This document shows, piece by piece, positions 1 to 7,700 of a DNA stretch of 64,000 bases. A program made the position numbers and the translations under genes. Origin of the DNA: CAZIKF01 sp964539825 (GTDB taxonomy: Bacteria; Muiribacteriota; UBA6191); NCBI GenBank assembly GCA_964539825.1, contig CAZIKF010000002.1, forward strand, positions 124,001 through 188,000. The letters are read 5' to 3'. Under the pieces are notes generated by a model. The model saw only the letters and a list, made by a program, of their open reading frames with translations. It was not told the DNA's origin and did no database searches. The first letter of the stretch is position 1, and every line of letters starts with the position of its first letter.

Positions 1-1298
1 ATCTCGGCCTTTCCTTTTTCGACAATGGTTTCCTTCTGTACCTTGGCAGCCAGCAGATTTAGTTCGGCTATGGCGAATCTCTTATTGGCATGTTTTAAAC
101 CGATCACCCGCTCTCCCTTGACCTTTGTCAACCGCTTTTGCTTATTGATATCTTCCTCCACGCGCGCCTGGGATTTCTTGATTTCTTCCCGGTACTTGGC
201 TACCTGGGCATCGGACTTGACCTTCTCAATCTGTGTGAGGAGCTTGTGCCGCTTCTCCTTTTCCAAACCACGAGTGCTGATAATCTGCCGCAGCACACTC
301 GGGGGCATGATTTTTCGTATGAGTACTGAGTAGATGTGAATCCCGAGCTCCCCACAGCGCTCCTGCAGAAGGGCCTGCAACTGCCCTTGTATACTCTGTC
401 GAGATTTCCCGGATATATAGTCTTTGGCCTTGGACTTCGATCCAATCGACCGAACATGGGAACGGGTAAAGGGATGAATCACCTTCTTCTCCACATCCTT
501 AAGCGATCCAATCCTGGCAAAAACCTCCGGTACTCTCGATCGCTCTACAGCCCATTCGACCGTAGCTGTGAGACGCACTTCATAGGAGTCATCACTCATG
601 AAGCTCAAGGTGTCCTGGCCTTCAAAGTCGGTTTTCTGTTTGCGGATATTATAGGGAATGACATCATACACATAAGGATTCATATAATAAGTCCCGGGTT
701 CTCGAACCTCGGGCTGAATTCCTTTATAACCCTTTGAGCTGAGGTATTTAAAATCCTTCTGTTCGGCTCCGATCCGATCCACGGTGATACCGACATGACC
801 AGCGGGTACTTCAAATACAGGAAATATCTGAACCTTATAAGCGTATGGATTGATATTATATTTCCCTGGTTTGAGAACTTCCGGTACAACTCCCCGTGTG
901 TCCTCGGGTCGATTTAGGCTGTGGTCAGCGGAATTGGCAAGAATCCGGCCTTCTTCAAGCGGCTTGCCATATTGTCGTATCAATACTCCGAAAGTTGAAG
1001 CCTCAATCTTTGTAGCACGATGTAATTCTCTCTTCCAAAGTACAGAGTTATACCAGTGCCACCCTTCGGAGAGTACTTTATACTGAATACCCTGTCCCCC
1101 GGGTTCAGCGGCGATGATGCTGCCCGGTGCCGACTCCGAGCCAATTTTGCGAATGAGGGAGAGTACATGATCGGGGGGCACATTGATTCGAAAGCCCCAA
1201 AAAAACCATCCCAACCCCAGAACGGCAGCAATCCCAACTATGGTCAAAATAGCCTTTCTGGTTTGTTCTATAGATAACTCGGGGGGTTGATTAGCCAT
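1..1298 (-). CDS. SPFH/band-7 domain membrane protein, 3' end cut by window edge
   Basis: The reverse strand reads open from an ATG at 1298 to the left edge with no stop, so the C-terminus lies outside the window (432 codons visible). The protein starts MANQPPELS and has one membrane segment at about residues 16-36. A beta-rich stretch contains two related copies of a P-G-x-Y-x-x-N-P-Y motif (near residues 145 and 205). An SPFH-like region follows, then a Lys/Glu-rich helical tail from about residue 345, as in prohibitin/stomatin relatives. SPFH proteins typically oligomerise at membranes and organise proteases or lipid domains. That role is inferred here. It is divergent from the CHASE2 cyclase gene, with 78 bp between the starts. 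The family is fairly secure; the specific subfamily is not. Confidence 0.8.
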   Translation of the reverse strand, partial: MANQPPELSIEQTRKAILTIVGIAAVLGLGWFFWGFRINVPPDHVLSLIRKIGSESAPGSIIAAEPGGQGIQYKVLSEGWHWYNSVLWKRELHRATKIEASTFGVLIRQYGKPLEEGRILANSADHSLNRPEDTRGVVPEVLKPGKYNINPYAYKVQIFPVFEVPAGHVGITVDRIGAEQKDFKYLSSKGYKGIQPEVREPGTYYMNPYVYDVIPYNIRKQKTDFEGQDTLSFMSDDSYEVRLTATVEWAVERSRVPEVFARIGSLKDVEKKVIHPFTRSHVRSIGSKSKAKDYISGKSRQSIQGQLQALLQERCGELGIHIYSVLIRKIMPPSVLRQIISTRGLEKEKRHKLLTQIEKVKSDAQVAKYREEIKKSQARVEEDINKQKRLTKVKGERVIGLKHANKRFAIAELNLLAAKVQKETIVEKGKAE

Positions 1299-1376
1299 GA
1301 AGTCACACTCTCTGTCAGGTTTGTGGGGATACTAAGATACGCTCAATTCCTGTAAACTGCAAAGAACCTAAAATGG

Positions 1377-3356
1377 GTGATTTGTTGCAAGATGAAGCCG
1401 CGTAATTTACTCCTTTCCTGCCTCGGTGTTCCCATCCTTTCCTATCTCTTCATCCAACTCCTCTTTCTATCTTCCGAGTTACTTTTCCAAGAAACCATCA
1501 CGCGTTTTGAGAATATCTTCCTCGACCGCCTCTTCATTAGCCGCTACCGAGTGAATTCCCCAACAAACTCACTTCCTCTGCTTAGCCAGTCTCCCACTCT
1601 CCAGCAAAGAGAAAACATCGTTCTTGTCACCATTGAGTCCCGTACACTAGAGGGATTGCAGGACTTGAGGCACTTTGAAAAACCTGCGTACAAAAGCTGG
1701 AACCTGTCAAGATGGCCCTTTGATCGCAGGGTGATGGGAGAAGCGATCGAAATATTGCAAAAATACAAAGCTTCCGTCATTGGGCTTGATTTACTTTACC
1801 TGCACAAAACCGATGAGGCACAGGACAGATCCTTTGCTGAAGTGCTCAATCGCTCGACTAACGTGGTTTTAGCATCCATGTTAGAGCATACGACCTCCGG
1901 CAGGTTCATCGGGCTCAGAGAACCTCTTGAAGGGCTTCTGCGGCCAGATTTCCCTACTGGATTTGTAAACATGGCCACAGATACTGATGGGATTGTTCGA
2001 ACCATTCCCATCAGATCACGACCGAACCAGGAAAACTCTTCCATCTCCTTTGCGCTGGCTCTTTTCGGCCGTAAGCCCATTCACCGGGATTACGAACTAC
2101 AAAAAGCCTTTCACAAAGATAATTTGCTTCTGATTCCTCATAAGGACGCTCGGAGAGCACCCAAATCCATTCATCTCTGGTCAAAAATTGAGGGACAAGA
2201 ATCGTTGCTGGTAAATTGGAAAGGACCCGCGAATAGTTTCCCGGGACTTCGTTTTCGTGATCTTTTTGATCCGCATATGGAACAGTTTTTGAAAAGAACC
2301 TTGCCGGGCAAAATGGTTTTGATAGGACTGAACCACCCCGGGCTGCAGGATGTCTATCCTTCCCCCTTTTACAGCATGGACAAACTTGAAACTCCAGGGG
2401 TTGAAATCCACGCAAACGCTCTCAATACACTCATGACGGTGAGCCAGGGAAGCATTCAAAAACTCTCTATACTTGCCAACTTTTGGATCTATCTCGCCTT
2501 TGCTGTCTTACTTTGTACAACTTCCGCATTTTTTCGCATATGGCTCTCCTTTCCTTTATTCCTGGTTGAAGGTACGGGGGCCTGGCTACTCTCTAATTAC
2601 CTATTCCAAACTCAAAATATTCTTTTATCCCATGCGGATAATGCTCTCTCACTCGGACTTTGTTACGTCTGTGTACTCTTTTTTCGAGCAATCATGAGGG
2701 AGCGGGAAAAGAGTGAGATCAGGATGGTGTTTAATCAGTACGTATCTAACCAGGTAGTTGATGAACTCCTGGGCAGCCCGCAAAATCTTTCATTGGGTGG
2801 AAATTCTCTTGAGGTCTCAACCCTTTTTTCCGATATTCGAGGCTTTACAACCCTGGTAGAAAGGAAAACCCCGGAAGAGGTTGTAGGACTTCTTAACAAA
2901 TATTTTGAAATGATGGTGGCCATCATCACCAAGCATGGGGGTACCATCAACAAATTCATAGGCGATGCGATCATGGTACTCTACGGAGCACCTGTAATGC
3001 TCGCAAGGAAACCGGATGAACAAGCTTTAGCTTGTGTAAAGTCTGCTGTTGAAATGCAGGAAACTTTGAAGGCCACCAATGATGAGGGGCTGAAAGAGTT
3101 AGCCGTAGGCATCGGCATTACCACGGGCTTTTCCGTGGTAGGAAATATAGGAGCAAGCAAGCATAAGGACTATACAGCCATAGGAGACAAAATCAACCTG
3201 GCTGCCCGCCTTCAAACCCACTGCAAAGCCTTCGAGGTCATCGTTGACCAACCCACCTATGAATATACCAGGGGCGTTTTTGAATTCGAAACCCTTAAAC
3301 CGTTCCAGGTCAAAGGCAAAGAAGAGATCATTCAAGCCTATAAAGTTCTCTATTGA
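1377..3356 (+). CDS. CHASE2-domain class III adenylate cyclase
   Basis: A predicted inner-membrane receptor that makes cyclic AMP. In order it has an N-terminal membrane segment (about residues 10-32), an extracytoplasmic CHASE2-type sensor (about 40-365), three closely spaced membrane segments (about 365-440) and a cytoplasmic class III cyclase domain (about 470-655). The metal-binding aspartates are visible as Asp486 in FSDIRGFT and Asp530 in FIGDAIM. Lys526 fits adenine recognition. Asn607 and Arg611 fit the transition-state pair. All catalytic positions expected for an active homodimer are present, and the length of 659 residues is normal for this architecture. The frame opens with GTG at 1377; ATG at 1392 (MKPRNLL) is an equally plausible start, since neither has a strong ribosome binding site. 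The CHASE2 ligand is unknown. Confidence 0.9.
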   Translation: MICCKMKPRNLLLSCLGVPILSYLFIQLLFLSSELLFQETITRFENIFLDRLFISRYRVNSPTNSLPLLSQSPTLQQRENIVLVTIESRTLEGLQDLRHFEKPAYKSWNLSRWPFDRRVMGEAIEILQKYKASVIGLDLLYLHKTDEAQDRSFAEVLNRSTNVVLASMLEHTTSGRFIGLREPLEGLLRPDFPTGFVNMATDTDGIVRTIPIRSRPNQENSSISFALALFGRKPIHRDYELQKAFHKDNLLLIPHKDARRAPKSIHLWSKIEGQESLLVNWKGPANSFPGLRFRDLFDPHMEQFLKRTLPGKMVLIGLNHPGLQDVYPSPFYSMDKLETPGVEIHANALNTLMTVSQGSIQKLSILANFWIYLAFAVLLCTTSAFFRIWLSFPLFLVEGTGAWLLSNYLFQTQNILLSHADNALSLGLCYVCVLFFRAIMREREKSEIRMVFNQYVSNQVVDELLGSPQNLSLGGNSLEVSTLFSDIRGFTTLVERKTPEEVVGLLNKYFEMMVAIITKHGGTINKFIGDAIMVLYGAPVMLARKPDEQALACVKSAVEMQETLKATNDEGLKELAVGIGITTGFSVVGNIGASKHKDYTAIGDKINLAARLQTHCKAFEVIVDQPTYEYTRGVFEFETLKPFQVKGKEEIIQAYKVLY

Positions 3357-3626
3357 GTAAAACCCCTGGATGAAAAAAAAATCACATTTCACTAGACGGG
3401 TGTCAGGTTAGTCAGTATAGTTACTTAAGTACGACACAGGTACATTAGAGAGGTTATACAGGTTCGAGAGCAGGAAGTCACAGAAATACCGATTAGCTAT
3501 CGGGAACTCTGTAGTACTGATTGTTGGGAGTCGCCTCTCTTTACGGGATGTTACTGGCACTACCATTTCGCAAAGAGAAGGGATCACAAAAGTTCTCGAA
3601 CCAACCTCCCCCTTCTTTTATGATCC

Positions 3627-3773
3627 GAGAACCGATGCTTATGGCGTTGTAGAGTGTTCATGAACTTCGCCTGCTAGCGGTTCCTTCGTCACCCGTAACT
3701 ATGCTACGCGTTCCTCACGAACCACTACCAGGCTCGTCCCTGAACACGCTACAACACCAACGCATCGGCCCTC
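3627..3773. repeat. Imperfect inverted repeat, arms of about 33 bp
   Basis: The left arm is 3627-3660 and the right arm 3741-3773. Reverse-complementing the right arm gives matching blocks in the same order: GAG, CCGATGC, TGG, GTTGTAG and GTGTTCA, separated by only one to three differing bases. The 80-bp centre is not coding. The arrangement resembles a small non-autonomous palindromic element or a structured transcript. Confidence 0.7.
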
Positions 3774-3793
3774 GAATCACTATCTCTTTCCTC

Positions 3794-3857
3794 TCCCGCC
3801 CTAATGGCGGGATCAGACTTCATTCCTTTGATTCCTTTGCTCCCTTTGATTCCATTG
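3794..3857 (+). repeat. Hairpin plus 4 x 9-bp array, intergenic repeat copy 1
   Basis: A perfect 7-bp stem (3794-3800 with 3806-3812, TCCCGCC/GGCGGGA) with a 5-nt loop is followed by a 9-nt spacer. Four 9-bp units then occupy 3822-3857: ATTCCTTTG twice, CTCCCTTTG, and ATTCCATTG. The same hairpin-spacer-array geometry recurs at 31949-32012, and arrays of the same unit recur at 5042 and 31804. It ends 39 bp before the mqnC start, so it probably lies in the leader. Confidence 0.8.
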
Positions 3858-3896
3858 CTTCCCTCTCTAAAAAAGTCATGTTATTTTGTCCAACTT

Positions 3897-5012
3897 ATGG
3901 ATGAGCTCGAGATTCGTTGTATCCTTGAAAAATGCCGTGGAGGAGTGGAACTTTCTGATGAGGAGGGCATCCTACTCTATGAAAACGCTCCCCTTAGCTC
4001 CCTGGCTGAAACAGCACATTTTTTGCGTTGTCAAAAGACTGATCCCAAAATTGTTACCTACCTGGTTGATCGAAATATTAACTACACGAATGTCTGTGTA
4101 ACAGCCTGTAAATTTTGTGCCTTTTACCGTCCGCCCGGCCATACTGAATCCTATATTCTTACCAGAGAGGCATTGTCCTTGAAAATCGAGGAACTTCTTG
4201 AAATAGGCGGAACCCGAATTCTAATGCAGGGTGGACATCACCCTGACCTTGGGCTTTCCTGGTATACGGACCTCCTGAACTGGTTAAGGGAGTCCTTCCC
4301 TTCCATCACCCTGGACTGCTTCTCACCGTCAGAAATTGACAATCTCTGTGATGTCGAGGGTAGGGATGCGCGCTATATCCTTTCCGCTTTGCAGGAAGCT
4401 GGACTCCAGGGACTGCCAGGAGGCGGGGGAGAAAACCTTGATCCAGAAGTTCGTGAGCGGGTTAGTCCTAAGAAGACCACGGGAGAACGTTGGCTTGAAA
4501 TTATGGGAATTGCCCACGAGATAGGATTACACACAACGGCCTCCATGGTTATTGGATTTGGGGAGTCCTGTCGCAACCGGATTCGGCATCTGTCCATGCT
4601 TAGGAAGCGGCAAAGGGAATCAATGCGCGACTTTGGAAATGGTTTTTTAGCCTTCATAAGCTGGCCATTACAGTATGAATTTACGGCCCTGGGCAGACAG
4701 TCTCAGAATGAAGGGCTATTAGGAGCCAGTGTTTCTGGTTACCTCCGGAATCTGGCCATGAGCCGCATCTTCTTAGATAACTTTGATCATTTCCAGGCCT
4801 CCTGGCCTACCATGGGATTTGATATCGCCCAGGTAGCATTGAACTTTGGAGCCGATGATTTCGGCAGCACGATGATGGAGGAGAATGTGGTCTCTCAGGC
4901 CTCTGAAACCACCGAGTGCCAGGCGAGGATCAAGGATATACAAGCCCACATCCAGGGAGCTGGATTCAGTTTTCAACAAAGAAATTCCACTTACAGGATT
5001 GTAGAAAGCTGA
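3897..5012 (+). CDS. mqnC: Cyclic dehypoxanthine futalosine synthase (MqnC)
   Basis: A radical-SAM enzyme of the futalosine route to menaquinone that cyclises dehypoxanthine futalosine. The cluster motif is CX3CX2C with Cys67, Cys71 and Cys74, inside NYTNVCVTACKFCAFYR. That form, together with QGGHHPD and PGGGGENL, is typical of MqnC rather than the related aminofutalosine synthase MqnE. The start is set at ATG 3897 (MDELEIRC), giving 371 residues, the usual family length. An upstream in-frame ATG at 3804 would only add a repeat-derived Pro/Leu tract. The gene stands alone, with no other mqn gene nearby. A hairpin-like AAAGCTG/CAGCTTT pair (5005-5025) spans its stop codon. The organism therefore probably makes menaquinone for respiration. 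Confidence 0.93.
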   Translation: MDELEIRCILEKCRGGVELSDEEGILLYENAPLSSLAETAHFLRCQKTDPKIVTYLVDRNINYTNVCVTACKFCAFYRPPGHTESYILTREALSLKIEELLEIGGTRILMQGGHHPDLGLSWYTDLLNWLRESFPSITLDCFSPSEIDNLCDVEGRDARYILSALQEAGLQGLPGGGGENLDPEVRERVSPKKTTGERWLEIMGIAHEIGLHTTASMVIGFGESCRNRIRHLSMLRKRQRESMRDFGNGFLAFISWPLQYEFTALGRQSQNEGLLGASVSGYLRNLAMSRIFLDNFDHFQASWPTMGFDIAQVALNFGADDFGSTMMEENVVSQASETTECQARIKDIQAHIQGAGFSFQQRNSTYRIVES

Positions 5013-5041
5013 TAAAGCCAGCTTTCAAAGGGAACCAATTA

Positions 5042-5077
5042 CTTCCATTGCTCCTAATGTTTCCATTGTTTCCAACA
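5042..5077 (+). repeat. 4 x 9-bp array, intergenic repeat copy 2
   Basis: Four contiguous 9-bp units, CTTCCATTG, CTCCTAATG, TTTCCATTG and TTTCCAACA, lie 29 bp downstream of the mqnC stop. The array is 36 bp long like the other three copies in the window. The 7-bp hairpin seen at two other copies is absent here. Confidence 0.7.
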
Positions 5078-5202
5078 ATAAGTGACTCCTTTGTTTCTTA
5101 CTAATTGAAACCTTTTTCCTGCTCAGACCGTAATAAGAGTTGCTGGAAGTTAAATTATTTCTATGAAATTCCGGATACCAAGGTTTCGCATGGAGGAATC
5201 TG

Positions 5203-6789
5203 ATGAATCTGCAAAGCACTATTAGTATGATTGGGAAGCTGGGGCTTGTGGCCTATTTATCCACTACTCCTCTACTTGCCGGTAATCTAGATGACCAGCT
5301 CATCTTCAATGATGAGCATGAATTCACCGATCGTCGGGACATCAAAGATTACGATGACACTCTCTCCAAGTTCGATGGTTCAGCCGACACTAAAAATCCC
5401 TATATCGGTACCCTGCATAGAGCTTTCGACTCAGGTTTTTCTCCGGAACGAGACCACAGCATGTTCATCAAGAGAATTCGAGAAGGTGTAGGAATCTACA
5501 AGAACCGTGGACTCACCCGATTCTCAAATCCATACAACCTCTTTCGTACCATCACTGACTATCTACCAGGCAGCGCCGGGTATGACGGTGGACAGCCCGC
5601 AGTCGCTATGTTTACCAGAACAAAGCAAATTTTCTTGATCTACCGTGTTTATGAGACCAAAGATGGAAGAGCAACCTTACTAGGCTACTACAATTCAGAT
5701 GGTAAAATCGGTCATGGTGGCCGTGGATTTGCTGAGAGGCTCTTCACCATCAATGGGTATAAGCTCAAGAAGGGATATCGCTTCACCGAAGGAGGCTCTA
5801 ACGGGAAGAGCGTGAAATTCGGGTTAGTTGATCCTTCTGAAAAAATGTCAGCCGAGGACGGCTATGATGAAATGCTCACCGGAACCAGTCGAGCCAGGAG
5901 GCAGATGGATACCGTGGATTCGGTTCTAGACCCTGAATCAGATTGGGAGAGGAGCACACCCCATCCTGACAATATCGGCTACTCAGACAATCAGATCGAA
6001 AAAAAGGCTGAAGGTAAGACCGATATCCTCCAGAGCATCATGGATCCCCTCATGTTTGGTGCCAAGCTAGGGGTTGGTGCTTATATGCTGAAGGAAGTCT
6101 TCAAAAAGAAAGATGATGACGACGACGATGACGATGACTTTTCCAATGGCGGCGGCTGGGATTACGGCGGTGGAATGGATTATGGAATGGGTGCAGGATA
6201 TGGTAACGGTTCCATCATGGGTGGTGGTGGAGGGATGTACCCGGGAATGTACCCCGGGATGTATCCTGGAATGGGGATGCCCGGTATGGGAATGCCTGGA
6301 ATGGGCATGCCTCCAATGATGCCCCCAATGACCGGATATCCAAATCAATTTCCCCCAACTCCCGGATATCCTTACCAGGGAGTGGGATACCCAGGGTCTT
6401 ACCCGGGACAAATGCCTGGAGGATCCTACCCAGGAGCGAATCCCTACCCAGGTCCGGATTATTCTCAGCCAATCCCTGGAGATTACCCGGGAGCTAATCC
6501 CATCGGTGGCGGCGGATACCCAGGTGGCGGTGGATACCCAGGTGGCGGCGGATACCCAGGTGGTGGCGGATACCCAGGTGGTGGCTACCCCGGCGGTGGT
6601 TATAATCCACCGATTGGAAATCCAATTGACCCAATTGGGCCGTATGTTCCCCCTGGTTCAGATCCAAACATGTATCCAGTGCCTGGAAATACCGCTCCTC
6701 TGGCTCCAAGTTCTTCCGGAAACTACAATACCAACGGAACTCAGATCTACCACAATGACAATACTTTCCTGAGTCCATCTGGAATCTAA
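5203..6789 (+). CDS. Secreted protein with Asp run and Gly/Pro/Tyr/Met-rich repeat tail
   Basis: I do not recognise this 528-residue protein. It has an N-terminal signal-like segment ending near SerThrThrProLeuLeuAlaGly (about residue 27). A non-repetitive domain of about 250 residues follows, then a short hydrophobic patch (about 283-300). After that come a run of nine Asp residues (about 304-312) and a low-complexity tail of roughly 200 residues. The tail is built from GGGWDYGGG, MYPG, GMPGM and GGGGYPG units, with no Cys. Such tails are seen in extracellular matrix or adhesive proteins, but that function is inference. A GGAGG Shine-Dalgarno site precedes the ATG, and a strong terminator follows at 6806, so it is probably a single-gene transcript. 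Confidence 0.75.
   Translation: MNLQSTISMIGKLGLVAYLSTTPLLAGNLDDQLIFNDEHEFTDRRDIKDYDDTLSKFDGSADTKNPYIGTLHRAFDSGFSPERDHSMFIKRIREGVGIYKNRGLTRFSNPYNLFRTITDYLPGSAGYDGGQPAVAMFTRTKQIFLIYRVYETKDGRATLLGYYNSDGKIGHGGRGFAERLFTINGYKLKKGYRFTEGGSNGKSVKFGLVDPSEKMSAEDGYDEMLTGTSRARRQMDTVDSVLDPESDWERSTPHPDNIGYSDNQIEKKAEGKTDILQSIMDPLMFGAKLGVGAYMLKEVFKKKDDDDDDDDDFSNGGGWDYGGGMDYGMGAGYGNGSIMGGGGGMYPGMYPGMYPGMGMPGMGMPGMGMPPMMPPMTGYPNQFPPTPGYPYQGVGYPGSYPGQMPGGSYPGANPYPGPDYSQPIPGDYPGANPIGGGGYPGGGGYPGGGGYPGGGGYPGGGYPGGGYNPPIGNPIDPIGPYVPPGSDPNMYPVPGNTAPLAPSSSGNYNTNGTQIYHNDNTFLSPSGI
6505..6591 (+). repeat. In-frame 18-bp minisatellite within the low-complexity gene
   Basis: Four successive 18-bp units occupy 6505-6576, nearly identical at the DNA level and each encoding GGGGYP. 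A 15-bp unit (GGGYP) follows to 6591. Because the unit is a multiple of three, copy-number change would lengthen or shorten the protein without frameshift. Confidence 0.9.
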
Positions 6790-6805
6790 GAAAAACACCA
6801 AGTTC

Positions 6806-6835
6806 AAAAAAGACCGCCTCAAGGCGGTCTTTTTT
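6806..6835 (+). terminator. Rho-independent terminator after the low-complexity secreted protein
   Basis: A 13-bp perfect stem (6806-6818 with 6823-6835) with loop TCAA has a GC-rich core (GACCGCC/GGCGGTC) and ends in a run of T. It starts 17 bp after the stop codon. Confidence 0.95.
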
Positions 6836-6941
6836 CATTTCCCAGACCCTTTAGAAAGAATTCTCTGGGAGAATCTTCCAAACTGCAACTTCCTGGAACC
6901 TGGCTCGTATAATTAGTGAAGAAACCGACCTGGAGGCAGTC

Positions 6942-7697
6942 ATGAAATGGTCCCTTTTATTTTTAGCCCTTATTCCTAACCTACTTGCAGCACAAACGCC
7001 GCTGCAAAAGTACAAATTGATCCTTTCGGCTCAGGCCGGTGAGGATGTCCTAAAGCAAAAGCTGTTCAGTGCAATTCTCGATGATCTCTCCAGAAATCAA
7101 AAGAGACATATTGATACGCTGCGCTCCTGGGACGAAAATCGTGTTCTCGAACACTATGGAAAGCGAGTCGTTGACCCAAATAGGAAGCTAACGGAAGATG
7201 AACAAAACCCCGAATTAGTACGCAGTAAATTGATCCAGGCTGTTCATAAGAGAAGTAAAACCATCGCGCGCAACATCTGGTCTATGATGGATGAAAAGAG
7301 TCTGAATGATCTTCGGGCGGATTTATCCAAGACCCTAAAGGTGGAAGTCTCGCATGTAAAGGAAGCTGAGAAAATCCAAGAGGATTCGAAAAAGATTGAG
7401 GGCGCCCCGGCAAGTCCCTACTATCCTGGCTTCAATAATGGCTATTACGGGAACTACGGCTATAATTACCTGCACAACTATGGTAATTACTCAAATCCCT
7501 ACCCTTATTATTATTCCAACCACTATTACACCCCTACTCTGAACAATAGCGGGTATATGTACAATTTTGGTTATTACCCCTCCCAGTACTACAACAACCA
7601 CTATTACCCACGGTACAACCGCGCAAACGGTATTTTGGCCACGGGAATCTTTGGTCTCGCGGCCATGGGTGCTTTTGTAGACTGGCTGGTGGAATAA
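6942..7697 (+). CDS. Exported Tyr/Asn-rich protein of unknown function
   Basis: A 251-residue protein with a clear signal peptide (cleavage likely after LLAAQ, about residue 18). A charged, mostly helical region runs to about residue 150. The next 70 residues (about 160-225) are unusually rich in Tyr, Asn, Gly and Pro (for example GYYGNYGYNY), and a hydrophobic segment closes the protein (about 227-250). A strong GGAGG site at 6932-6936 supports the ATG. It is followed after only 3 bp by the phospholipase-D-fold gene, so the two are very likely co-transcribed. Function is unknown. The aromatic low-complexity section may self-associate, and it parallels the low-complexity tail of the preceding secreted protein. 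Confidence 0.75.
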   Translation: MKWSLLFLALIPNLLAAQTPLQKYKLILSAQAGEDVLKQKLFSAILDDLSRNQKRHIDTLRSWDENRVLEHYGKRVVDPNRKLTEDEQNPELVRSKLIQAVHKRSKTIARNIWSMMDEKSLNDLRADLSKTLKVEVSHVKEAEKIQEDSKKIEGAPASPYYPGFNNGYYGNYGYNYLHNYGNYSNPYPYYYSNHYYTPTLNNSGYMYNFGYYPSQYYNNHYYPRYNRANGILATGIFGLAAMGAFVDWLVE

Positions 7698-7700
7698 ACC

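Larger units (their letters stand above)
3357..3896. other. 540-bp gene-free stretch rich in inverted repeats
   Basis: No convincing coding region lies between the cyclase and mqnC. The stretch contains an imperfect inverted repeat (3627-3773) and a hairpin followed by a 9-bp tandem array (3794-3857), each listed separately. An open frame runs through the array from 3804 into mqnC, but its translation is only a Ile/Leu-Pro-Leu repeat produced by the 9-bp units, so I do not count it as protein. No terminator with a T-run is obvious after the cyclase. Confidence 0.6.

Noticed and set aside
3822..3857. CRISPR-like repeat
   Set aside because: Units are 9 bp, contiguous and without spacers, and no cas genes are present.
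3804..3896. Possible 31-residue N-terminal extension of MqnC
   Set aside because: It encodes only an Ile/Leu-Pro-Leu repeat generated by the 9-bp array. The family length and conserved start fit ATG 3897.
6067..6838. Reverse-strand open frames rich in His
   Set aside because: They are mirror images of the Gly/Pro/Tyr repeat codons of the secreted protein on the plus strand.
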